In this document: positions 1-4,112 of the stretch, piece after piece
Layout of the letters: every line of letters begins with the position of its first letter
Position numbering within the stretch: the first letter of the stretch is position 1
Origin: Phycisphaerae bacterium
GTDB taxonomy: Bacteria; Planctomycetota; Phycisphaerae; Sedimentisphaerales; SG8-4
Direction of reading: 5' to 3'
DNA length: 12,014 nucleotides
Assembly: GCA_030614945.1 (NCBI GenBank)
Contig: JAUXAH010000031.1
Span: 1 to 12,014 of the forward strand
The notes under the pieces: model-generated
Told to the model about the DNA's origin: nothing
What the model saw: only the letters and a program-made list of their open reading frames with translations
The model's database searches: none
Program-made: the position numbers and the translations under genes

Positions 1-63
1 TACCTCCGCCTTTCCAACGGCCTGCTCGGCAGTATGGATGATATCGAAATTTTAGATGGATAA
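1..63 (+). CDS. C-terminal end of an unidentified protein (possible LamG/ConA-like lectin domain)
   Basis: Frame 1 is open from the first base to a TAA at 61-63 and gives 20 residues ending MDDIEILDG. A glycine-rich turn followed by a D-D-I-x-I strand close to the C-terminus is common at the end of LamG/concanavalin A-like domains, so an extracellular or polysaccharide-related protein is possible. Twenty residues are too few for an assignment. The strong terminator at 135-185 is consistent with a real gene ending here. Confidence 0.45.
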   Translation, partial: YLRLSNGLLGSMDDIEILDG

Positions 64-87
64 TTTAGCCCGGCGTGCATTTTTTTC

Positions 88-115
88 TTGACCTGCTCCG
101 AATTATGCATATTAT
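88..115 (+). promoter_or_regulatory. Candidate sigma70-type promoter
   Basis: TTGACC (88-93) and TATTAT (110-115) are separated by 16 bp, the same spacing as in the other promoter candidates of this window. A start near 122 would lie only about 14 nt before the terminator hairpin at 135-185, so the product would be a very short RNA. It could be fortuitous in this AT-rich stretch. Confidence 0.35.
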
Positions 116-121
116 TGAAAG

Positions 122-185
122 TCCTCATATTTTTGCAGGGCTGGCTTTGCTCTGGGTGCGGGCGTTGGGCCGGCCCTGCTTTTTT
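122..185 (+). ncRNA. Possible short RNA between a promoter and a strong terminator
   Basis: The promoter candidate at 88-115 and the terminator ending at 185 would define a transcript of about 64 nt made almost wholly of one GC-rich hairpin. There is no convincing ORF in it. This rests on spacing alone. The alternative is that the hairpin only terminates the gene ending at 63. Confidence 0.2.
135..185 (+). terminator. Strong intrinsic terminator
   Basis: The arm GCAGGGCTGGC (135-145) pairs with GCCGGCCCTGC (169-179) as 11 continuous base pairs with one G-U wobble. The loop is 23 nt, and six T follow directly (180-185). It lies about 70 bp after the stop of the partial gene at 1-63 and very probably ends its transcript. 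Confidence 0.8.
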
Positions 186-188
186 CCA

Positions 189-226
189 TTGAATCAAGAC
201 AGGCAATCGGTAAAATGGCGGGAAAT
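189..226 (+). promoter_or_regulatory. Promoter-like interspersed repeat, copy 1
   Basis: First of five copies of a roughly 38-bp repeat. TTGAAT (189-194) and TAAAAT (211-216) are separated by 16 bp containing AAGACAGGCAATCGG. After the -10 box this copy reads GGCGGGAAA, where copies 3-5 read GGTGCGGTGA. No gene starts behind it. A promoter within a dispersed repeat is the simplest reading. A recombination or protein-binding site is also possible, because the spacer is conserved as well as the two boxes. Confidence 0.5.
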
Positions 227-259
227 AGGATTTTTCGGGATATTTTTTCGGAGAAGTTA

Positions 260-291
260 GGGTTTTGGGGGTGAAAACGGGCGTTGGGGGG
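260..291 (+). other. Potential G-quadruplex motif
   Basis: Four G-runs (260-262, 267-271, 279-281, 286-291) are separated by loops of 4, 7 and 4 nt, which satisfies the usual G3+N1-7 rule. Another GGGTTTGGG follows at 302-310. It is not in a gene. G-quadruplex formation is predicted from the pattern only. Confidence 0.5.
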
Positions 292-330
292 TTAGATTAC
301 AGGGTTTGGGTAAAATAGGTAAGAAAAAAA

Positions 331-421
331 CGTTTAAAAACGTTTGAAAATATTCGAAAACATTCGAAAACGTTTGAAAATATTCGAAAAGTTATGTGAA
401 ATATTCGAAAATATTCAAAAA
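331..421. repeat. 10-bp tandem array with phased A-tracts
   Basis: Nine degenerate units of the form NRTTYGAAAA (for example cgtttgaaaa, tattcgaaaa, cattcgaaaa) follow each other every 10 bp. There is one diverged unit (391-400) and a 1-bp phase shift near 401. Each unit ends in a run of A, so the A-tracts recur about once per helical turn, the arrangement known to give intrinsic curvature. The small ORFs that cross it on either strand are by-products of the repeat. Confidence 0.75.
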
Positions 422-436
422 TTTGAGCAGTTTTTT

Positions 437-567
437 CCACCACGAAGACACGAAGGCACGAAGAAAAATTAGCCACAGAGAGCACAGAGAACTCAGAGAA
501 TTCAATAATATTTGGCCACAGATTTCACAGATTTCAGGACAAGAATTAGCCACGAAGACACAGAATA
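437..567. repeat. Composite CACGAAG / CACAGAG repeat cluster
   Basis: An 8-bp-period block (CACGAAGA, CACGAAGG, CACGAAG; 440-463) is followed by a 9-bp-period block (CACAGAGAG, CACAGAGAA, CTCAGAGAA; from 474), then by a CACAGATTT pair and a further CACGAAGACACAG at 551-563. Related blocks occur at 4287-4332 and, in frame, inside lnt at 11033-11114. Repeats of this style are dispersed in many environmental bacterial genomes. No gene is visible here. Confidence 0.7.
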
Positions 568-572
568 GGTGG

Positions 573-628
573 TTATCAGGATATCAGGGAATCAGGGCGT
601 AGGGTATCAGGAAATCAGGAGAACAGGT
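573..628. repeat. ATCAGG tandem array, about 8-bp period
   Basis: Units ttATCAGG, atATCAGG, gaATCAGG, gcgtAGG, gtATCAGG, aaATCAGG and agaACAGG follow directly after the CACGAAG/CACAGAG cluster. It is non-coding. Confidence 0.65.
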
Positions 629-653
629 AAACGGATTGACGCGGATTTTAGTT

Positions 654-681
654 CGTATTGCGTATGTCGTATATCGTATGT
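654..681. repeat. CGTATNN heptamer array
   Basis: Four direct 7-bp units (cgtattg, cgtatgt, cgtatat, cgtatgt). The same heptamer family appears on the other strand at 4007-4035 and, as ACGCTAT x4, inside a gene at 7426-7453. Confidence 0.7.
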
Positions 682-695
682 CGGGAAAGTGAAAA

Positions 696-781
696 ACTAA
701 AAGCTAAAAATGCAAAATTACAGTGCAAAATTCAAAAATAACTGCGGATTTTGGTTCGTTGCTCGTAACTCGTGGTTCGTG
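696..781. repeat. AT-rich composite repeat plus a TCGTN heptamer array
   Basis: Positions 696-741 (actaaaagctaaaa...caaaattcaaaaata) are an inverted relative of the spacer at 6597-6697, with the same ordered pieces on the opposite strand. Positions 754-781 are four 7-bp units (gttcgtt, gctcgta, actcgtg, gttcgtg). No ORF with coding character is seen between 297 and 823. Confidence 0.55.
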
Positions 782-823
782 AATGGTCTTTAGTTGGTGG
801 GTATTGCGGGCCGAAGCTTTTAG

Positions 824-858
824 TTGAATTCAGACAGGCAATCGTTAAAATGGTGCTA
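824..858 (+). promoter_or_regulatory. Promoter-like interspersed repeat, copy 2
   Basis: TTGAAT (824-829), 16 bp, TAAAAT (846-851), with the conserved GACAGGCAATCG between them. It reads into the first small-ORF module. The 57 bp between this repeat and the module (861-917) contain a short open frame ending SPKGKDTFNKLD and two stops, possibly the 3' remnant of a lost gene. Confidence 0.55.
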
Positions 859-917
859 CGATATTCAGCTGTTCAAGTCCGAAAGGAAAGGATACTTTTA
901 ACAAGCTGGACTGATAA

Positions 918-980
918 TCGAGTTAAACTGGAATAGAAGAGGTTTTGTATCGAGGCTCGCCCATATATTGGGAGATTGCT
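918..980 (+). promoter_or_regulatory. 63-bp invariant leader of small ORF A
   Basis: These 63 bp are identical, base for base, to 1531-1593 before small ORF B, although the ORFs themselves differ at 14 of 138 positions. The leader ends with the Shine-Dalgarno GGGAG, 6 nt before the ATG. CCCA and TGGG can form a 4-bp hairpin with a TATAT loop that would tie up part of that Shine-Dalgarno. Conservation above that of the coding part suggests a regulatory role or recent gene conversion. Confidence 0.5.
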
Positions 981-1118
981 ATGAGAAGTCTACTCTACAA
1001 GTTGGCGAAATTTTTGGGCGATATAAACGCTGTTAAGCGTGGCAAGGTTGGCCGTCGTGCGGGAAGGCGTGCTGCGGGTAAATTGAGTGGAAGAATTTTA
1101 AGGAAACTTTTTAAATGA
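981..1118 (+). CDS. Small highly basic protein A (45 aa), function unknown
   Basis: ATG with GGGAG 6 nt upstream opens a 45-codon frame closed by TGA. The product contains 15 Lys/Arg and a single acidic residue (Asp14). It has an amphipathic N-terminus (MRSLLYKLAKFLGD), then GKVGRRAGRRAAGKLSGR and a C-terminal LRKLFK. Coding status is supported by its paralogue at 1594-1731: of nine differing codons, five are silent and the other four are conservative (I/V, V/A, R/K, K/R). I do not recognise a named family. A nucleic-acid-binding peptide, a membrane-active peptide (type I toxin-like or bacteriocin-like), or a phage-type accessory protein all fit such a composition. It has promoter repeat 2 upstream and a conserved 3' hairpin downstream. 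Confidence 0.7.
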   Translation: MRSLLYKLAKFLGDINAVKRGKVGRRAGRRAAGKLSGRILRKLFK

Positions 1119-1129
1119 AAAGCACTTCG

Positions 1130-1212
1130 ACAGGCCGGAGCAAAGCTCATTTCTCTTATTTCCCCTGATGGGTGTTTTCGTCAGATTCGCTTGTTTCGGC
1201 CTGTTCTTTTTT
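1130..1212 (+). terminator. Long 3' hairpin of module A with T-tract (structured RNA / terminator)
   Basis: The arm 1130-1146 pairs with 1189-1204 over 16 base pairs, including two G-U pairs and one bulged A (1144). A broken T-tract follows (1204-1212). The large loop contains CCCCTGATGGGTGTTT (1162-1177), unchanged in module B. The paired arms differ between the modules but stay complementary, including one full A-U to G-C exchange. The element is therefore conserved as RNA structure and probably ends, stabilises or regulates the small-ORF transcript. Confidence 0.75.
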
Positions 1213-1218
1213 ATTGAC

Positions 1219-1245
1219 AACGGTCTTTACTAACCGTTTTTATTA
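1219..1245 (+). terminator. Second terminator-like hairpin, module A
   Basis: AACGGT (1219-1224) and ACCGTT (1233-1238) flank the loop CTTTACTA and are followed by a T-rich stretch TTATTATT. Stem and loop are retained in module B (1836-1857). It could be a back-up terminator. Confidence 0.55.
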
Positions 1246-1344
1246 TTGCGTAACTTATTGTGGTTGATTTGGTTATACAATCCTTGTCAGGTCTGGTTGC
1301 GTATAAGTCGCTTTTCTGTTGTAAAACATGCCCAAAATTTTCCG

Positions 1345-1382
1345 TTGAATTAAGACAGGCAATCGGTAAAATGGTGCGGTGA
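1345..1382 (+). promoter_or_regulatory. Promoter-like interspersed repeat, copy 3
   Basis: TTGAAT (1345-1350), 16 bp, TAAAAT (1367-1372), then GGTGCGGTGA. It lies 36 bp before the ATG of the 33-codon ORF at 1408 and could transcribe it together with small ORF B. Confidence 0.55.
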
Positions 1383-1407
1383 GATGCGTTAAACTGTGAG
1401 TAGTGAT

Positions 1408-1509
1408 ATGGCGGAATCAAGGAAACAACAATCACGTGCGGAACAAATAGAGGAACAAAAAGCGCACGTTGAAGAAATATTTGGCAACGTATTTACCAGC
1501 AGAAGATGA
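1408..1509 (+). CDS. Possible 33-aa charged peptide or gene remnant
   Basis: ATG at 1408 opens 33 codons giving MAESRKQQSRAEQIEEQKAH and then VEEIFGNVFTSRR: hydrophilic, helix-forming and coiled-coil-like. An in-frame GTG lies at 1396, and only a weak GTGAG stands upstream. In the next frame 1496-1525 reads PAEDELKRC and a stop, which also looks protein-like, so this may be two frames of a decayed gene. It fills the unique interval between module A and module B. Coding status is uncertain. Confidence 0.3.
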   Translation: MAESRKQQSRAEQIEEQKAHVEEIFGNVFTSRR

Positions 1510-1530
1510 ATTGAAACGCTGTTAAGATAG

Positions 1531-1593
1531 TCGAGTTAAACTGGAATAGAAGAGGTTTTGTATCGAGGCTCGCCCATATATTGGGAGATTGCT
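1531..1593 (+). promoter_or_regulatory. 63-bp invariant leader of small ORF B
   Basis: Identical to 918-980, including the GGGAG Shine-Dalgarno and the CCCA/TGGG mini-hairpin that overlaps it. Confidence 0.5.
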
Positions 1594-1731
1594 ATGAGAA
1601 GTCTGCTCTACAAGTTGGCGAAATTTTTGGGCGATGTCAACGCTGCGAAGAAAGGCAAGGTTGGCCGTCGTGCGGGAAGGCGTGCTGCGGGTAAATTGAG
1701 CGGAAGGATTTTAAGGAGGCTGTTCAAATGA
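1594..1731 (+). CDS. Small highly basic protein B (45 aa), paralogue of protein A
   Basis: Same length, start context and stop as small ORF A. It differs at residues 15 (Val for Ile), 18 (Ala for Val), 20 (Lys for Arg) and 42 (Arg for Lys). Five further codons differ silently (4, 36, 38, 43, 44), a pattern of purifying selection on a translated peptide. The charge pattern is preserved: GKVGRRAGRRAAGKLSGR and a C-terminal LRRLFK. It lies between the 33-codon ORF and a conserved hairpin, and about 290 bp before the deoxyribosyltransferase-like gene. Its role is unknown. Confidence 0.7.
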   Translation: MRSLLYKLAKFLGDVNAAKKGKVGRRAGRRAAGKLSGRILRRLFK

Positions 1732-1741
1732 GTCGCACTTC

Positions 1742-1830
1742 GCAGGTCGAGGCAAGTTCACTTCTTTTACATTTCTGCCCCTGATGGGTGTTTGTTATAG
1801 CAGATTCGCTTGCCTTGGCCTGTTTTTTTA
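1742..1830 (+). terminator. Long 3' hairpin of module B with T-tract (structured RNA / terminator)
   Basis: CAGGTCGAGGCAAGT (1743-1757) pairs without interruption with 1808-1822 over 15 base pairs, three of them G-U, followed by seven T (1823-1829). Relative to module A, the pair 1751-1814 is a full compensatory change, and five other pairs change on one side while staying paired. The loop motif CCCCTGATGGGTGTTT is at 1778-1793. Confidence 0.8.
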
Positions 1831-1835
1831 TGGAC

Positions 1836-1865
1836 AAACGGTCTTTACTAACCGTTTTTATTATT
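1836..1865 (+). terminator. Second terminator-like hairpin, module B
   Basis: AAACGGT (1836-1842) and ACCGTTT (1851-1857) flank the loop CTTTACTA, followed by TTATTATT. It corresponds to 1219-1245. Confidence 0.55.
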
Positions 1866-1961
1866 GCGTAAGCCGCTGATATTGTTGGTCTCGTATAAGT
1901 CGCTTTTTTAGTGTAAAACCCATACACAATCAGACTACGCGAATCTGCCCGAAATTTTCTG

Positions 1962-1999
1962 TTGAATCAAGACGGACAATCGTTAAAATGGTGCGGTGA
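1962..1999 (+). promoter_or_regulatory. Promoter-like interspersed repeat, copy 4 (upstream of 2021 gene)
   Basis: TTGAAT (1962-1967), 16 bp, TAAAAT (1984-1989), then GGTGCGGTGA. The ATG of the next gene is 31 bp after the -10 box, with AAAGGG in between as Shine-Dalgarno. This copy is the best evidence that the repeat acts as a promoter. Confidence 0.65.
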
Positions 2000-2020
2000 T
2001 AACTTTTTGAAAGGGATAAG

Positions 2021-2722
2021 ATGGCTGATAAGAAAACTTGTTACATAATTAGTGAAATTGGCAAACCTGAGAGTGAGGAAAGAAAATGGGCCAACTTTGT
2101 TAGGGAGTACATAATCGAACCTGCTGTAACTGATTGCGGATACGAAGCCCCAGCAAGGTCTGATGACCCTGATAAAGACCTTATAATGGCGGACATTATA
2201 CAGCAGATGTTTGAGGCCGACTTGGTAATTGCTGACCTTACTGGCTACAATCCGAATGTTTTCTATGAGCTAGGTATTCGACATTGTGCACAAAAGCCAG
2301 CAATCCATCTCATAAGAGTTGGTCAGTCTCCGCCTTTTGACCTTGGCGGTAACAAAGCGATATTTATTGATGAGAGCCATCTTACCGTCAAGCAAGCCAT
2401 TTCGGATATTAAGGAACGCATTGCAGCGATTACAAGAGAGCCCAAGCAATTTTACTCTCAAGTTCAGCAACATATCCAGTTCAAAAATCTGGAATTGTTT
2501 CAGCAAGGTCGGACTGGAAAGGATAAGATTATCGGTGAGGCATTAACAGTATTAATTAAATCAGTCGGTCTGCAAACGGCTATGATAAGAAATTTAGAGC
2601 AAGAACTTGTTGTGAAACCCAAACAACTACCTGAACAACCAAAAAGGGAATTTTTAATACAAGATTATTTTCAGGAGATTGCACAAAAACACACAAACTC
2701 AAAAGATGAGCAAAAACAATAA
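2021..2722 (+). CDS. Nucleoside 2-deoxyribosyltransferase/TIR-like protein, possible defence effector
   Basis: 233 aa, starting at ATG 2021 behind GAAAGGG. The N-terminus (CYIISEIG, residues 7-14; RKWANFVREYIIEPAV, 21-36) resembles proteins that begin 'ISPIG...R..AD.V...II.PAV'. The core motif ADLVIADLTGYNPNVFYELG lies at 66-85. Its Glu83 occupies the place of the catalytic glutamate of nucleoside 2-deoxyribosyltransferases and related TIR-like NAD/nucleotide glycosidases. Residues after about 150 are helical and charged. It is therefore probably a cytoplasmic base-glycosidase or a nucleotide sensor. Members of this superfamily are often antiphage effectors, but no cyclase, SAVED or STAND partner is seen here. 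Base composition seems more AT-rich than the core genes (impression only). Promoter repeat 4 lies upstream and a REP-like insertion begins 1 bp after the stop. The fold call is fairly sure; the defence role is inference. Confidence 0.75.
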   Translation: MADKKTCYIISEIGKPESEERKWANFVREYIIEPAVTDCGYEAPARSDDPDKDLIMADIIQQMFEADLVIADLTGYNPNVFYELGIRHCAQKPAIHLIRVGQSPPFDLGGNKAIFIDESHLTVKQAISDIKERIAAITREPKQFYSQVQQHIQFKNLELFQQGRTGKDKIIGEALTVLIKSVGLQTAMIRNLEQELVVKPKQLPEQPKREFLIQDYFQEIAQKHTNSKDEQKQ

Positions 2723-2723
2723 A

Positions 2724-2822
2724 AGGCTCTAACAAAATGAGGTTTTGGTTGTTGAAAGTACGAGATTGCCACGCGAACCTGCGGTTCGCTCGCAATGACA
2801 GTCTTTTTGTTAGAGGCTCTAA
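2724..2822. mobile_element. REP/MITE-like palindromic insertion with 9-bp direct repeats
   Basis: AGGCTCTAA is present at 2724-2732 and again at 2814-2822, like a target duplication. CTCTAACAAAA (2727-2737) and TTTTGTTAGAG (2805-2815) are inverted repeats. Inside is a REP-like double hairpin: GCGAACC (2773-2779) with GGTTCGC (2783-2789), framed by ATTGC (2765-2769) and GCAAT (2792-2796). It encodes nothing and may also act as a 3' transcript end for the gene at 2021-2722. Confidence 0.6.
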
Positions 2823-2827
2823 GTAAA

Positions 2828-2867
2828 TCGGGACAGCCCGACGGCAATCGTTAAAATGGTGCGGTGA
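2828..2867 (+). promoter_or_regulatory. Promoter-like interspersed repeat, copy 5 (variant)
   Basis: GGCAATCGTTAAAATGGTGCGGTGA (2843-2867) matches copies 3 and 4, but the -35 side is altered: TCGGG-ACAG-CCCGA (2828-2841) forms a 5-bp hairpin where TTGAAT would be. Nothing coding on the plus strand follows before the convergent pcm gene. It marks the right edge of the array. Confidence 0.45.
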
Positions 2868-2907
2868 AAAACAGCGTTTAGCGGAGAGCGTATAGATTTC
2901 TGCTTAC

Positions 2908-2926
2908 AACGGTGCACTCAACCGTT
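2908..2926. terminator. Hairpin between convergent transcripts
   Basis: AACGGT (2908-2913) and ACCGTT (2921-2926) with loop GCACTCA share the stem of the module hairpins at 1219 and 1836. There is no clear T-tract on either strand, so termination is uncertain. It lies 28 bp beyond the pcm stop. Confidence 0.3.
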
Positions 2927-2953
2927 ATAATCCTATCATTTCCCGGATTTCTT

Positions 2954-3772
2954 TTACCGTTTTTGCACTTCGCCGGTCATAGGGACAAATCGGACCGGCA
3001 TAACGTTCTTCGGCTTACTGATATTGCCCTTTTTGTCCTTTGTTATCACCACCAGATGCTGAAAGCCGAAGGAACCCGCCACGGGCAGAATCATTCGCCC
3101 GCCGGGCCTTAACTGTTCGAGCAGTGGCGGAGGTATACGATCGGCCGCGGCCGTGCCGATGATTGCGTCGTAGGGCGCCTTCTCCTTCCAGCCGAAATAC
3201 CCGTCGCCGGCCCTGACAAATACGTTCTTGTAGCCCAGTTTTTTTAGACGCTCTTTAGCGGATTTGGCTAATTCTTTGACAATCTCGATGGTATAGACCT
3301 CGCGTGCGATTTCGGCGCAGACCGCCGCCTGATAGCCCGAGCCGGTACCGATTTCCAGAACTTTATGACCGGGCCGAAGTCTCAGTGCCTCGGTCATAAA
3401 ACCCACGATGTACGGCTGGCTGATGGTCTGCCCCTGCCCGATGGACAGGGGCTTGTCGAAGTATGCAAAGTGCTGCCCCCCAGGCGGAATAAAGGCGTGC
3501 CGGGGCACGGTCCGCATAGCCTTTAAGACGTTCGGGTCGTTGACGCCCCGTGCCCGAATTTGCCTGCTGACCATTTCTGCTCGCTCCTTGACACGCTCGG
3601 CAAAGGCAGGCGCCTGATTTGCATCCGCTTCTGTATCCTGCGAAGATACAAGAGTCTCAGGCTCCTTCGCACAGTTAACCCCAAAGATAATTGCAAATAA
3701 CCCCAGCGGTATCAACAAAGACAGGGACACATACGCCCATTTTTTGACAAATCCTGGATAACTTATGGCCAT
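2954..3772 (-). CDS. pcm: Protein-L-isoaspartate O-methyltransferase with N-terminal membrane anchor
   Basis: 272 aa, read leftwards from ATG 3772 with AAGGGG 7 nt upstream. It transfers a methyl group from S-adenosylmethionine to isoaspartyl residues to start repair of aged proteins. The family signature GQGQTISQP (112-120; Ser118 at the active site), the SAM-binding loop LEIGTGSGY (139-147) and a following AGDGYFGW..APYD..IGTAAA are all visible. Cytoplasmic Pcm proteins are near 210 aa. Here about 55 extra N-terminal residues contain a hydrophobic segment (13-32) ending GVNC. The Cys34 context is a poor lipobox, so an uncleaved anchor or signal peptide is more likely. The enzyme then probably works on envelope proteins. 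The gene is convergent with the array to its left and divergent from the tRNA gene. Confidence 0.93.
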   Translation of the reverse strand: MAISYPGFVKKWAYVSLSLLIPLGLFAIIFGVNCAKEPETLVSSQDTEADANQAPAFAERVKERAEMVSRQIRARGVNDPNVLKAMRTVPRHAFIPPGGQHFAYFDKPLSIGQGQTISQPYIVGFMTEALRLRPGHKVLEIGTGSGYQAAVCAEIAREVYTIEIVKELAKSAKERLKKLGYKNVFVRAGDGYFGWKEKAPYDAIIGTAAADRIPPPLLEQLRPGGRMILPVAGSFGFQHLVVITKDKKGNISKPKNVMPVRFVPMTGEVQKR

Positions 3773-3803
3773 TTTGCTACCCCTTACTGAATTTTTAATT
3801 AAC

Positions 3804-3823
3804 CCGGATGTGATGGTATCCGG
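3804..3823. promoter_or_regulatory. Inverted repeat upstream of pcm
   Basis: CCGGAT (3804-3809) and ATCCGG (3818-3823) are separated by 8 nt, about 30 bp upstream of the pcm start. It could be an operator or a 5'-leader hairpin. No good -35/-10 pair for pcm was found. Confidence 0.3.
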
Positions 3824-3953
3824 CTGTCAGCAATTCATATTGTATCATATCTGTAAAAAAGAACCGCAAAATAATTTTTTGTCGCAGCTTATCGTTTGGC
3901 GGCGGCCCTGCCGATATGAATATAAAATACCAAAATTTCGCAAAAAAAACCGC

Positions 3954-3981
3954 TTGCATGGCTGATAATAGCTCCTATAAT
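3954..3981 (+). promoter_or_regulatory. Promoter of the tRNA-Gly gene
   Basis: TTGCAT (3954-3959), 16 bp, TATAAT (3976-3981): a near-consensus sigma70 promoter with the same spacing as the interspersed promoter repeats. The implied start is around 3988, about 53 nt before the mature tRNA. Confidence 0.65.
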
Positions 3982-4006
3982 GGCAATTATAAGAAACGCC
4001 GAACTC

Positions 4007-4035
4007 GATATACGCAATACGCAGAACGCAATACG
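4007..4035. repeat. Heptamer array in the tRNA leader
   Basis: Read on the minus strand this is CGTATTG, CGTTCTG, CGTATTG, CGTATAT: the CGTATNN heptamer family of 654-681 in opposite orientation. It would be part of the 5' leader removed by RNase P. Confidence 0.6.
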
Positions 4036-4040
4036 AACAT

Positions 4041-4112
4041 GCGGGTGTAGCTCAGTGGTAGAGCGTCACGTTGCCAACGTGAATGTCGTGAGTTCAAATC
4101 TCATCACCCGCT
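4041..4112 (+). tRNA. tRNA-Gly (anticodon GCC)
   Basis: Full cloverleaf. The acceptor GCGGGTG pairs with CACCCGC (4105-4111), with T4112 as discriminator. The D-arm is GCTC..GAGC. The anticodon stem TCACG/CGTGA encloses loop TTGCCAA with GCC at 4073-4075. The 5-nt variable region is followed by T-stem GTGAG/CTCAT with loop TTCAAAT. The 3' CCA is not encoded and must be added. Confidence 0.95.

Larger units (their letters stand above)
918..1999 (+). repeat. Direct duplication of a leader / small-ORF / hairpin / promoter module
   Basis: The module at 918-1382 (leader, small ORF, long 3' hairpin, second hairpin, promoter repeat) is repeated at 1531-1999 in the same order and orientation. It is interrupted by a unique 145-bp stretch (about 1386-1530). 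Identity is complete in the leader, high in the ORF and the two hairpins, and patchy between the second hairpin and the promoter repeat, where the copies carry different insertions. Confidence 0.85.

Noticed and set aside
75..260. 61-codon ORF on the plus strand
   Set aside because: It runs through the terminator and promoter repeat 1, has no Shine-Dalgarno, and has an odd composition (many Phe/Arg).
331..682. CRISPR-like array
   Set aside because: Units are 7-10 bp, degenerate and adjacent, without unique spacers of 30-40 bp; no cas genes are present.
1162..1177. Hammerhead ribozyme core in the conserved loop (CTGATG)
   Set aside because: The core needs CTGANGA with a downstream GAA; here CTGATGG, with no GAA in the right position.
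1211..1927. Minus-strand ORFs at 1211-1435 and 1724-1927 sharing a YAIIKTVSKDR segment
   Set aside because: The shared peptide comes from the duplicated hairpin region read backwards; there is no ribosome site, and the plus-strand small ORFs show the coding signature.
824..2000. Integron attC sites between cassettes
   Set aside because: GTTAAAA in the repeat recalls the attC core GTTRRRY, but it lacks the final pyrimidine, there is no matching RYYYAAC partner, and no integrase is present.
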